18,816 nucleotides of DNA, taken from contig DATKVV010000066.1 of assembly GCA_035529895.1 (NCBI GenBank), forward strand, positions 1-18,816, written 5' to 3'. This stretch comes from JAUWKC01 sp035529895. Lineage in GTDB: Bacteria > Planctomycetota > Phycisphaerae > Sedimentisphaerales > Anaerobacaceae. Shown here one piece after another: positions 13,433-18,816 of this stretch. Below the pieces are notes generated by a model. That model made no database searches and had not been told where the DNA came from. It saw only the letters and a list, made by a program, of their open reading frames with translations. The position numbers were made by a program, and so were the translations under genes. How positions within the stretch are numbered: position 1 is the stretch's first letter; every line of letters starts with the position of its first letter.

Positions 13433-14977
13433 CTATTTCTTCAACCACTGCCTGATAGGCGTCAAAGAAGCGATTCTATCCAACAGGTCCTGAAGCTCTT
13501 GAACCTGCTGCCGCAATAGGGCGTTCTCCTGCTGCAGAGCAGTAATTTGGGCCTGCATATCATCGATTTCCTGGGGGGTAATGCCGGGAGGCCCCTGGTC
13601 ACCCTGCAGTCCTGGAGGACCTTGCTCACCTTGTGGGCCTTGCTCACCCTGCGGTCCCTGGGGGCCGGGAGTAAGTTCTATCTCTTCTACTCTTTTATTG
13701 AAAATACTGACGGTATCTTCTGATGTCTGCGCTGCATTATCCATAACTGTCAGTTTTATAACCTGCTCTACCCTGCCAAGTGCTTTTGTTTTGAAGCTGC
13801 TTTCGTCTCCTGAGTAGAGAATGAGATTCTCAGGTAGTGCAGTCCATGTGTACTGGACAATATAGCTATCGGGGTCATATGATGCGTTTGCATCGAGAAT
13901 CACCACTTCATTTGCATCTGCGATAATATCTTCTCCGGCATCGGCAACCGGCGGCTCGGATACGATTGTGCGGAACACGTTCGCCGTGAATGCGTCGGAG
14001 TTTTGGGGATGGACGTAGTATCCGGGGTCAGTGCTGCCGTTGGCCAGCCCTGTGGGGTCGTAGCCGAATCCGAGGGGACCAACAGGTCCTGCGTAGCCCC
14101 ATCCGTTCCACATACGCAACTCGAAATCATGCCAACCGGCGCTAAGTTGGGCTACGCACGCAGTTGCGCCGCAGCAGGGCTGGTTATCGAGTAGAACGTT
14201 GCCATCGACCACAAGCATGGCCCAGTCGTCAATGCGTTCATAAAAACCACAGTAGCCACCTTCATGGAAGAACTGACCAGTATAGACAATGGTCGTGTCG
14301 TCGGCCCACGGCGGTCCCGTCTCTTCGGAGAGGCTGGGGCCAAGCGGGTCGATGCCGAGGTTGCCGGGATTGGGAGAGACTTTATCCATGTTGCCGGTCA
14401 GCGTCCCGGCCAATAGACCGGGAACGTATACCCGCTTTGTGCGGAATACGTCCGCTGTGAATGCGTCGGAGTTTTGGGGATGGACGTAGTCTTCGTACGA
14501 AGTGCTGCCGTTGGCGTCCCCCGTGGGGTCGTAGCCGAATCCGCGCGGACCATGAACGCATCCTCCGGGTCCGCCTCCGTTGGACATACGCAACTCGAAA
14601 TCATGCCAACCGCCGCTAAGTTGGCCTACCCACGCAGTTGGAATGTTGTACGCACCGTTATCGAGTAAAATGATGCCATCGACCACAAGCATGGCCTGGT
14701 CGTCAATGTTTTCATAAAAACCACAGTAGCCATCCTCATCGAAGAACTGACCTGTGTAGACAATGGTCGTATTTTGGGCCCACGGCGGTCCGGTCTCTTC
14801 GGAGAGGCTCGGGCCGAGGGGGTCGATGCCGAGGTTGCCGGGATTGGGAGAGACTTTATCCATGTTGCCGGTCAGCGTCCCGGCCAATAGACCCGGAACG
14901 TATTCCTGCTCCTCGGCAGCTAAACAGTTCAAGGCGCTAAGAGAGAACAACAAGGCTAAAAGAATGCGCTTCATCAT
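13433..14977 (-). CDS. secreted protein: two PA14-like repeats, PKD-like domain, collagen-like stretch, coiled coil
   Basis: The 514-aa product has a signal peptide (MMKRILLALLFSLSALNCLAA). Residues 26-183 and 184-337 are tandem copies of one domain (YVPGLLAGTLTG...YTGQFF...GYCGFYE.IDD.AMLVVDG..LLDN...GWHDFELRM...), resembling PA14/GLEYA-type carbohydrate-binding modules. Residues about 343-425 (PVADAGEDIIADANEVVILDANAS) are PKD-like. Residues 438-467 are ten G-x-y triplets (GPQ, GEQ, GPP). Residues 470-505 form a coiled coil (ALQQENALLRQQVQELQDLL). It is probably an extracellular trimeric adhesin or matrix protein; no sorting tail or anchor is present. AAAGGAG precedes the ATG. A strong promoter lies 230 bp upstream with a long leader. 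Confidence 0.85.
   Translation of the reverse strand: MMKRILLALLFSLSALNCLAAEEQEYVPGLLAGTLTGNMDKVSPNPGNLGIDPLGPSLSEETGPPWAQNTTIVYTGQFFDEDGYCGFYENIDDQAMLVVDGIILLDNGAYNIPTAWVGQLSGGWHDFELRMSNGGGPGGCVHGPRGFGYDPTGDANGSTSYEDYVHPQNSDAFTADVFRTKRVYVPGLLAGTLTGNMDKVSPNPGNLGIDPLGPSLSEETGPPWADDTTIVYTGQFFHEGGYCGFYERIDDWAMLVVDGNVLLDNQPCCGATACVAQLSAGWHDFELRMWNGWGYAGPVGPLGFGYDPTGLANGSTDPGYYVHPQNSDAFTANVFRTIVSEPPVADAGEDIIADANEVVILDANASYDPDSYIVQYTWTALPENLILYSGDESSFKTKALGRVEQVIKLTVMDNAAQTSEDTVSIFNKRVEEIELTPGPQGPQGEQGPQGEQGPPGLQGDQGPPGITPQEIDDMQAQITALQQENALLRQQVQELQDLLDRIASLTPIRQWLKK
13577..13666 (-). repeat. collagen-like G-x-y triplet region
   Basis: Ten consecutive glycine triplets are encoded, with imperfect 9- to 18-bp DNA repeats. 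Such stretches trimerise and can vary in length by slippage. Confidence 0.85.
13967..14902 (-). repeat. tandem duplication inside the secreted protein gene
   Basis: Two direct copies with a period of 474 bp (14429-14902 and 13967-14428) encode the two PA14-like domains. The first part of each copy is nearly identical at DNA level, while the region encoding the middle loop (about residues 100-160 and 258-318) differs. This suggests a recent duplication or gene conversion. Confidence 0.85.
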
Positions 14978-15048
14978 TTTTTTCTCCTTTCACTTTTTTG
15001 TATGGGACAAACGGGGCATCTTTTCGGAACTTTATCTATTGGCGGCAT
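14974..15048 (-). CDS. short ORF overlapping the secreted protein start (doubtful)
   Basis: The 24 codons (MPPIDKVPKRCPVC and ten more, basic) end in a TGA that overlaps the ATG of the secreted protein (ATGA). A CPVC pair is present. No ribosome site precedes it, so it is doubtful; if translated it would couple to the next gene. Confidence 0.2.
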   Translation of the reverse strand: MPPIDKVPKRCPVCPIQKSERRKK

Positions 15049-15081
15049 TGGGCAAAAGCCGTTGCAAACAGTCACAGCAAG

Positions 15082-15174
15082 CTACCGGCTCGGGCGGTCT
15101 GGCCGCACATTTGCGGCGCCTGCTCCGGCCGAACGCAGAAAGCAGCGTCGGAAGGCACTGAAATCGATTTGCAT
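15082..15174 (-). CDS. upstream ORF in the leader of the secreted protein gene
   Basis: A 30-codon ORF (MQIDFSAFRRCFLRSAG then GAANVRPDRPSR) has AGGAG seven bases before its ATG, a better ribosome site than most genes here. It begins about 25 nt after the predicted transcription start and ends 104 nt before the main gene. No family is recognised. It could be a leader peptide controlling the downstream gene or part of a structured leader RNA. Confidence 0.4.
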   Translation of the reverse strand: MQIDFSAFRRCFLRSAGAGAANVRPDRPSR

Positions 15175-15204
15175 GAGTTGGCTCCTACAGCCAGGTAACT
15201 TATT

Positions 15205-15232
15205 ATTATAGCAGACAATTACTGAAAGTCAA
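15205..15232 (-). promoter_or_regulatory. promoter of the collagen-like secreted protein gene
   Basis: On the minus strand TTGACT (15227-15232) and TATAAT (15205-15210) are 16 bp apart, with an extended TGC before the -10. The resulting leader is about 220 nt. Confidence 0.75.
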
Positions 15233-15279
15233 GTCTTTTTTCCAAATTCGGCCGGCAATAATCGCCGCCTTGTGCATGA

Positions 15280-15330
15280 GCTTTTTCTCACCATCACCAC
15301 GCCCAGGCCGAGCAGCGGGAGGGAAAAAGG
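15280..15330 (-). pseudogene. orphan PEP-CTERM-like tail segment E5
   Basis: Directly after the TAA of the lipoprotein at 15331, and in the same frame, the sequence reads PFSLPLLGLGVVMVRKS. One stop codon separates the lipoprotein from a sorting-tail-like helix plus basic end. Stop-codon readthrough would add the tail. Confidence 0.55.
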
Positions 15331-15693
15331 TTAGAAACCCTTCCACGCCCAATTGTAAATAATACCTTTGCTATTTACCCAAAAAGTGCGTGATGCTGTG
15401 TAGCCGGTTGTTCGTGCGGGCGTGTAGGTTGTTTGGTAGGACGGGTTTGATAAAATACCATAGGGATGAGTCTCAGCATGCCCAGGGGTCGTAAATGAAC
15501 GAGTTTCTTCCCAAACCATCATTTTACCGCCCGAACCATCCTCTAATACTCGTGTTGGGGGACCCCATTGACCTACAATCTCAGAATAATGGTGTCCTAC
15601 CCAAGACTGCATAGCTTGATTCATTTGAGCAGTGCAAGCGGTAATTGAGGTTGCCACGATGATAGATATTACCAAGCTCGTAATCCTCTTCAT
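15331..15693 (-). CDS. small lipoprotein of unknown function
   Basis: The 120-aa product has a lipoprotein signal (MKRITSLVISIIVATSITAC, C20). Residues about 29-58 (MQSWVGHHYSEIVGQWGPPTRVLEDGSGGKMMVWEE) follow the small-lipoprotein pattern G-x7-WGPP-x-R-x3-DG-x-G...W, loosely like SmpA/BamE. The end is rich in Thr, Tyr and Ser with aromatic residues. AGGA precedes the ATG. Its start overlaps the end of the tail segment E6 (ATGA). It is followed in frame by tail segment E5. It may be co-transcribed with the HExxH gene upstream. Confidence 0.8.
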   Translation of the reverse strand: MKRITSLVISIIVATSITACTAQMNQAMQSWVGHHYSEIVGQWGPPTRVLEDGSGGKMMVWEETRSFTTPGHAETHPYGILSNPSYQTTYTPARTTGYTASRTFWVNSKGIIYNWAWKGF

Positions 15694-15785
15694 TTTCCTA
15701 CGCTTTCAAAACAACTATTTTTCCTTCTCACCATGACCGCGCCCAAGGCGAGCGCCAAGCGCGCAGTAGCTTTTGGCCCCAAAAG
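15690..15785 (-). pseudogene. orphan PEP-CTERM-like tail segment E6
   Basis: The segment LLGPKATARLALALG, then AVMVRRK and a short tail, ends in a TGA that overlaps the ATG of the lipoprotein at 15693. It overlaps the 3' end of the HExxH gene in another frame; that gene's own reading of this DNA (LLRAWRSPWARSW) looks unnatural, so either a frameshift separated gene and tail or the segment was inserted. Confidence 0.5.
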
Positions 15786-16438
15786 TAAAAAGAAACATTT
15801 ATGCGGTCGAACACCGGTAGAAACGAAGCGAGTTCTTTTAGCTTTCTTAGTTTTGCAGAATATACGATGGCGTAGCGAATATCCTTCGCGGTGACATAAC
15901 CAATTTCCCATGTAATGGCCTCATATCCATCGAGAATAAGAGCACCTAATCCCAGATAGGCAGCAGCGAGGTCGGTCAAAACTTCATTTTCTAACTCGTC
16001 CGAATCATTTATTCGATGATGATACAAGTAATTATGGATACATTCGTGAGCGAGAATTGCAAGTATGTGTTCTATTCCAAAGTCGGGTTTTTTCAATAGT
16101 AGTATTTCACTATGGCCAGGAGAAGCTCTTTTATAAAGCCCACATACTGGGCTTTTATTTTTTCCGTAAGTCAACGTTCCATCATTAGTACTGACCCAGA
16201 TTTTTTCACGTTCCTCCACGAAACTGATTCTCACACTTTCAAATAGGCCCAAGTAATAACCTATGTGGTCGGATATTCTTTGAAGAGATGCTTGGGAGTA
16301 ATTCGACTGCCGAACATCTTTCAGTCCATCTTCTGGCAGCGAATAAGGTTCAAGAACCGCAGTGGGTTTAGAGGGCAGCTTTGAATGTAAATAATTCAGT
16401 CTATCTTTAACCGTATTTTTGCTGAATATCCTTCGCAC
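15728..16438 (-). CDS. putative HExxH zinc metalloprotease
   Basis: The product is 236 aa. The zinc-binding motif HECIH (H131-H135) in ILAILAHECIHNYLYHHR is followed by ENEVLTDLAAAYLGLG (E150-E152), a likely third ligand, as in gluzincin-type peptidases. Upstream, GLYKRASPGHSEILLLKKPDFGIEHI forms the expected edge strand. There is no signal peptide or membrane segment, so it is probably cytoplasmic. The start is a GTG at 16438 with GAGGG about seven bases upstream. The last 16 residues are an out-of-frame reading of tail segment E6 and are probably not native. It is preceded by promoter-leader copy B; its upstream ORF ends at the ribosome site. The substrate is unknown. Confidence 0.75.
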   Translation of the reverse strand: MRRIFSKNTVKDRLNYLHSKLPSKPTAVLEPYSLPEDGLKDVRQSNYSQASLQRISDHIGYYLGLFESVRISFVEEREKIWVSTNDGTLTYGKNKSPVCGLYKRASPGHSEILLLKKPDFGIEHILAILAHECIHNYLYHHRINDSDELENEVLTDLAAAYLGLGALILDGYEAITWEIGYVTAKDIRYAIVYSAKLRKLKELASFLPVFDRINVSFYFWGQKLLRAWRSPWARSW

Positions 16439-16447
16439 TGTGAACCC

Positions 16448-16537
16448 TCAAGAATTATTTGTACTTCGTGGTACGCCCGGCGCGTAGCGACAGTGTGCGA
16501 GCAAAACCCACCGGAATGGGTATGGACAGGACTGCAT
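16448..16537 (-). CDS. upstream ORF / leader peptide B (MQSCPYPFR type)
   Basis: A 29-codon ORF begins MQSCPYPFRWVLLAHC. GAGGTGA lies about seven bases before the ATG. Its stop TGA overlaps the ribosome site (GAGGG) of the HExxH gene, nine bases before that gene's GTG, an arrangement suited to translational coupling. The first nine residues equal those of copy A. Confidence 0.4.
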   Translation of the reverse strand: MQSCPYPFRWVLLAHCRYAPGVPRSTNNS

Positions 16538-16738
16538 AACTCATCACCTCAGACTATTCAAAGATACCGCCTAATAACAATAAAGATTATACATTAGCTC
16601 CAGAGTAACAGTCAAGGAAAAAATGGGCAAAGAAGAGGGATTTTGGGGGGAGGGGTAAGGTGGGGTCGGGGCCGGAGGGGCCAAAGCCATAGGGTCCTAA
16701 CCGCTGACCAGCGCAAAACAGCTATCCTCGCCTCGCTC
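16513..16738 (-). repeat. duplicated promoter-leader block, copy B
   Basis: This is the second copy of the block at 12965-13209, shorter by about 20 bp. It lies between the stop of the FGE gene (16774) and the HExxH gene. Promoter, transcription start region and first part of the leader ORF are conserved; the genes on the downstream side are unrelated. Confidence 0.8.
16586..16615 (-). promoter_or_regulatory. promoter of the HExxH gene
   Basis: On the minus strand TTGACT (16610-16615) and TATAAT (16586-16591) are 18 bp apart. The leader is about 140 nt. Confidence 0.75.
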
Positions 16739-16773
16739 GGATGCAAATGGCAACGGTGTAAAAGTGCGAAGGG

Positions 16774-17931
16774 TTACTCTGAGTCGAGGGAAAGACGAAA
16801 GCCGTAGTGGAGGTCTCGGGCCACCGGGCCATTGTAGCTGCGGTATGCCAGACGGCAGTTGAAGGAGAGGTTGAACCAGCTGCCGCCTCGAAGAACACGG
16901 TAACTGCCCGATGTGGGGCCAGTCGGATTCACATGTGGATAGGGCGTCGTGCTGTAGTAAGTGCTGCTGTACCAGTCATTGCACCATTCCCAAAGATTGC
17001 CTGCCATATCGTACAGGCCGTAACCATTCGCCATGTCCGTGCCCGGGGGCGTCTGAGAGCCATCGTAAAATCCCACAGGGGTTGTCCAGGGATAGGCTGC
17101 TATTTCGTACGGGTCGCCCGATGACCAGTAGTTCGCCTTGGAGCCATCTATAGTGTCTCCCCAAGGGTATCTGCAGTATGGGTCGTGCAGGCCTCCGCGT
17201 GCGGCATATTCCCATTCAGCTTCGGTCGGCAGACGGTATCCATTTTTTGTAAAATCACATTCCCAGGTGGAGAGATTATAGCAAAGCTCTTTTTCCTCCT
17301 GCTGGCTTCGCCAGTTGCAATATGCAACAGCCCCGTACCAGCTTACCACTAACATTGGGTCATTGGACATATCACGGCCGCCTTTAGTTCTTACAGTGAA
17401 AGCTCCGTCGTTGTAATCAATCTGGCTAAATGAACGGCTGCCTGAAGTATCACAATAAGGCTGGTTGTTTCCGCTGCCATAAACTACACCCGCGGAGACA
17501 TAAATACTGCTTCCGAGAGAGGAATTTAGATACGCACAGTACTGAGCATTCGTAAGCTCATATTTGCCTATATAGAAGGAATCCAGCGTAACGGGATGAA
17601 CCGGCAGTTCGCCTAAACCACCTTCACTGAACGCATCGCCCATCTGGAACGAGCCGGCGGGAATGAGGAGCATATCGTTAGGTGGGGGCGGGCAAGTCCA
17701 TCCCCAATTGTTAGCCAATATGGCATAATCGGGGAAGTTGACATCTCCGCTGTTGTCAATGTCGGCCGCAGTGGGGCCGGCCGACAGCCAGTCAGCCGCG
17801 AGGATTTTCAAATCCAGCCAGTCCACCCTGCAATCTGCGTATATATCAGCGGGATTTGAGTCTCCGATGCATTGGTTATAAGCGAGCAGCGACAGTATCA
17901 GCGCTAACTTAAGAGATGTTTTCGTCGCCAT
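16774..17931 (-). CDS. secreted dockerin-like / FGE-sulfatase (SUMF1) domain protein
   Basis: The product is 385 aa with an N-terminal signal peptide (about 1-24). Residues 27-78 hold two dockerin-like calcium repeats (ADCRVDWLDLKILAADWL and ADIDNSGDVNFPDYAILANNW), common in secreted planctomycete proteins. Residues 86-385 are an FGE-sulfatase/C-type-lectin fold: MLLIPAGSFQMGD, YIGKYELTNAQY, GYRLPTEAEWEYAARGG, YGLYDMAGNLWEWCNDWY, YRVLRGGSWFN and YGFRLSLDSE. The classical catalytic Cys pair is not evident, so it is probably a binding or structural member rather than a sulfatase activator. Residues 349-381 resemble a diversity-generating-retroelement variable region. The promoter is at 18048-18075. 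Confidence 0.87.
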   Translation of the reverse strand: MATKTSLKLALILSLLAYNQCIGDSNPADIYADCRVDWLDLKILAADWLSAGPTAADIDNSGDVNFPDYAILANNWGWTCPPPPNDMLLIPAGSFQMGDAFSEGGLGELPVHPVTLDSFYIGKYELTNAQYCAYLNSSLGSSIYVSAGVVYGSGNNQPYCDTSGSRSFSQIDYNDGAFTVRTKGGRDMSNDPMLVVSWYGAVAYCNWRSQQEEKELCYNLSTWECDFTKNGYRLPTEAEWEYAARGGLHDPYCRYPWGDTIDGSKANYWSSGDPYEIAAYPWTTPVGFYDGSQTPPGTDMANGYGLYDMAGNLWEWCNDWYSSTYYSTTPYPHVNPTGPTSGSYRVLRGGSWFNLSFNCRLAYRSYNGPVARDLHYGFRLSLDSE

Positions 17932-18047
17932 ACAGTTCTGCTCTCAAAGGTTATGTACCACACGATACCTTTTGCTCCTCGCCTCAGCACACCGGATGGG
18001 GTATGGCAGAACGGCTGACCTCAACCAATCCGCCGCAAACTATACTG

Positions 18048-18075
18048 ATTATACACTATCCCGGCCGGCAGTCAA
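18048..18075 (-). promoter_or_regulatory. promoter of the dockerin/FGE gene
   Basis: On the minus strand TTGACT (18070-18075) and TATAAT (18048-18053) are 16 bp apart with an extended TG. The 110-nt leader shares CATACCC and CCGG motifs with leaders A and B but has no ATG at the matching place. Confidence 0.7.
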
Positions 18076-18101
18076 GAAAAAAAGGGCAGGAAGAGGCATT
18101 T

Positions 18102-18117
18102 TTCGGGAAAGCCCGAA
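18102..18117. terminator. small hairpin after the coiled-coil gene
   Basis: TTCGGG-AAAG-CCCGAA lies 55 bp beyond the stop of the gene at 18172. No T-run follows on the minus strand, so termination is only possible, not clear. Confidence 0.3.
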
Positions 18118-18171
18118 GCTGGAACGGGCGAGGAGCGATAAAAATCAGGGTCAGGCAGACGGCCTTACGGG

Positions 18172-18654
18172 TTAGTCGGTTTTTTGCCGGTCGGCGGTTT
18201 GGGACTGGAGCCTGAGACGAAGCTCGAGATTTTCTTTTTCGAGGCGAAGTTTTTCCACCTGGAGTTTCTGGATTTCCGCCTGGAGCTTCAGATTATCCGC
18301 GCGAAGCACGGCGAGGTCTCTTTGGAGGCTCAAGCCGGCTTTTTGAAGGTCCAGCCATTCTTTTTGCAGGTCGTGACTTCGCATGATGGACTGCTTTGAG
18401 AATTGGAGCCAATCGGCGGCGAGCTTCTGGCGCTGGGCTGGGTCGCTTACCGCTCCGAGCAGCTTACCTACCTCGCCGCCGCTGACGAGAGCCTGCTGAG
18501 CGGACCAGGCGAAGGGACAGCCCCAGCCGGGCGCGGCGAATATCGGCTCATCGGAATACCAGGGCCTTCGAGGCGGGGTGTAAGCCTCCTGGCCCGGAGC
18601 TACGCGCGGGGTCGGGACCGCCGCCAGTATCGTAAGGATTATCAGCCGTTTCAT
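18172..18654 (-). CDS. secreted coiled-coil protein of unknown function
   Basis: The product is 160 aa. A signal peptide (MKRLIILTILAAVPTPRVAPG) is followed by a Pro/aromatic segment (YTPPRRPWYSDEPIFAAPGWGCPF). Residues about 80-150 form a heptad coiled coil (LQKAGLSLQRDLAVLRADNLKLQAEIQKLQVEKLRLEKENLELRL), with a short Gln/Asp-rich tail. The start is the ATG at 18654, preceded by AAAGGGGA; the open frame extends 33 codons further but that part overlaps the inverted repeat at 18724-18771 and lacks a ribosome site. It may form oligomers in the periplasm. I recognise no family. Confidence 0.75.
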   Translation of the reverse strand: MKRLIILTILAAVPTPRVAPGQEAYTPPRRPWYSDEPIFAAPGWGCPFAWSAQQALVSGGEVGKLLGAVSDPAQRQKLAADWLQFSKQSIMRSHDLQKEWLDLQKAGLSLQRDLAVLRADNLKLQAEIQKLQVEKLRLEKENLELRLRLQSQTADRQKTD

Positions 18655-18723
18655 TTTTTCCCCTTTCAAAATTATGCCTTGTGTCTTAACATGATTGAAT
18701 AATTTTGCTTGTCTTTGCCGATA

Positions 18724-18771
18724 TCCTGAACGAGGGACAAATCGTTGTCCCATAAAGGGTAACGTTCAGGA
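18724..18771. repeat. nested inverted repeat before the right-edge gene
   Basis: TCCTGAACG (18724-18732) pairs with CGTTCAGGA (18763-18771), and inside it GGGACAA (18734-18740) pairs with TTGTCCC (18745-18751). The nested, cruciform-like form directly upstream of the plus-strand start at 18781 could be an operator or the end of a mobile element. Confidence 0.6.
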
Positions 18772-18780
18772 GATAAGACA

Positions 18781-18816
18781 ATGCAAGCTCTTTCAAAATT
18801 CTGTTGTCAAAATAAA
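18781..18816 (+). CDS. 5' end of a gene running off the window, possibly transposase-like
   Basis: An ATG at 18781 is preceded by AGGAG seven bases upstream. The visible 12 codons read MQALSKFCCQNK without a stop. The CxN-type Cys start (FCCQN) recalls zinc-ribbon N-termini of some transposases and phage-like HTH proteins, but 12 residues cannot decide this. The frame is divergent from the coiled-coil gene. Confidence 0.45.
   Translation, partial: MQALSKFCCQNK

Noticed and set aside
13577..13666. The short DNA repeats as a CRISPR array
   Set aside because: They have the period of Gly-x-y codons and encode a collagen-like stretch without spacers.
14978..15198. A known riboswitch in the long leader
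   Set aside because: I could not match it to the conserved cores of the c-di-GMP, cobalamin, TPP or SAM classes by eye.
8851..15785. The tail segments as integron attC sites (one gene per cassette, each followed by a repeat)
   Set aside because: The layout is suggestive, but no GTTRRRY/RYYYAAC core sites or long imperfect palindromes are present. The conservation follows codons rather than a stem, and no integrase is visible.
18655..18753. 33-codon extension of the coiled-coil protein
   Set aside because: It would hide the signal peptide and runs through the inverted repeat; the ATG at 18654 has a proper ribosome site.

Overview
The window looks like chromosomal DNA of a planctomycete, most likely of the Phycisphaerae/Sedimentisphaerales type. 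The signs are a dockerin-like repeat fused to a formylglycine-generating-enzyme (FGE/SUMF1) domain, a Tat-exported arylsulfatase, many small lipoproteins and secreted proteins, and several stretches encoding PEP-CTERM-like C-terminal tails. This is inferred from protein character; no rRNA or tRNA is present to confirm it.

Positions 1-4570 hold the cas end of a type II-C CRISPR-Cas system. On the minus strand the order is cas9 (991 codons), cas1, cas2, with no csn2 or cas4. A single complete 36-bp repeat lies at the left edge (2-37); the rest of the array is outside the window. Immediately upstream of cas9, on the plus strand, is a tracrRNA gene. It has a sigma70-type promoter, a 36-nt anti-repeat matching the repeat complement at 30 of 36 positions, a nexus-like hairpin and a 13-bp terminator hairpin. 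Array and cas operon converge on an 18-bp-stem hairpin at 41-79.

Positions 4571-7045 hold an 814-bp pyrimidine-rich spacer with no convincing gene, then purE (minus) and a divergent MEMO1/AmmeMemoRadiSam protein B gene (plus), followed by a palindromic dispersed repeat. Positions 7046-8760 hold an arylsulfatase K-like sulfatase with its promoter.

Positions 8851-12890 are an accessory stretch. It holds a SIR2-like gene with a 55-aa partner, a 60-aa Cys/His protein, a HigBA toxin-antitoxin locus whose toxin is interrupted, and a two-gene lipoprotein operon. From 12891 to the right end lie secreted or envelope genes on the minus strand: a PA14-like/PKD/collagen-like/coiled-coil protein, a lipoprotein, an HExxH putative metalloprotease, a dockerin-FGE protein and a coiled-coil secreted protein. 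A plus-strand gene starts at the right edge behind a cruciform-like inverted repeat.

Three patterns run across the accessory part and are not explained by ordinary annotation. (1) Six short segments, all minus strand, encode a PEP-CTERM-like tail (core LALGAVMVRRK); most lie directly behind a stop codon of an unrelated gene. (2) A promoter-plus-leader block of about 230-245 bp is duplicated in front of two unrelated genes, and each copy carries a short upstream ORF starting MQSCPYPFR with a good Shine-Dalgarno site. A third long leader, before the collagen-like gene, also carries an upstream ORF. (3) The FGE-domain gene ends in a C-type-lectin-like region rich in NNC codons, the kind of region diversity-generating retroelements target, and a second decayed FGE 3' end lies at 13275-13382.
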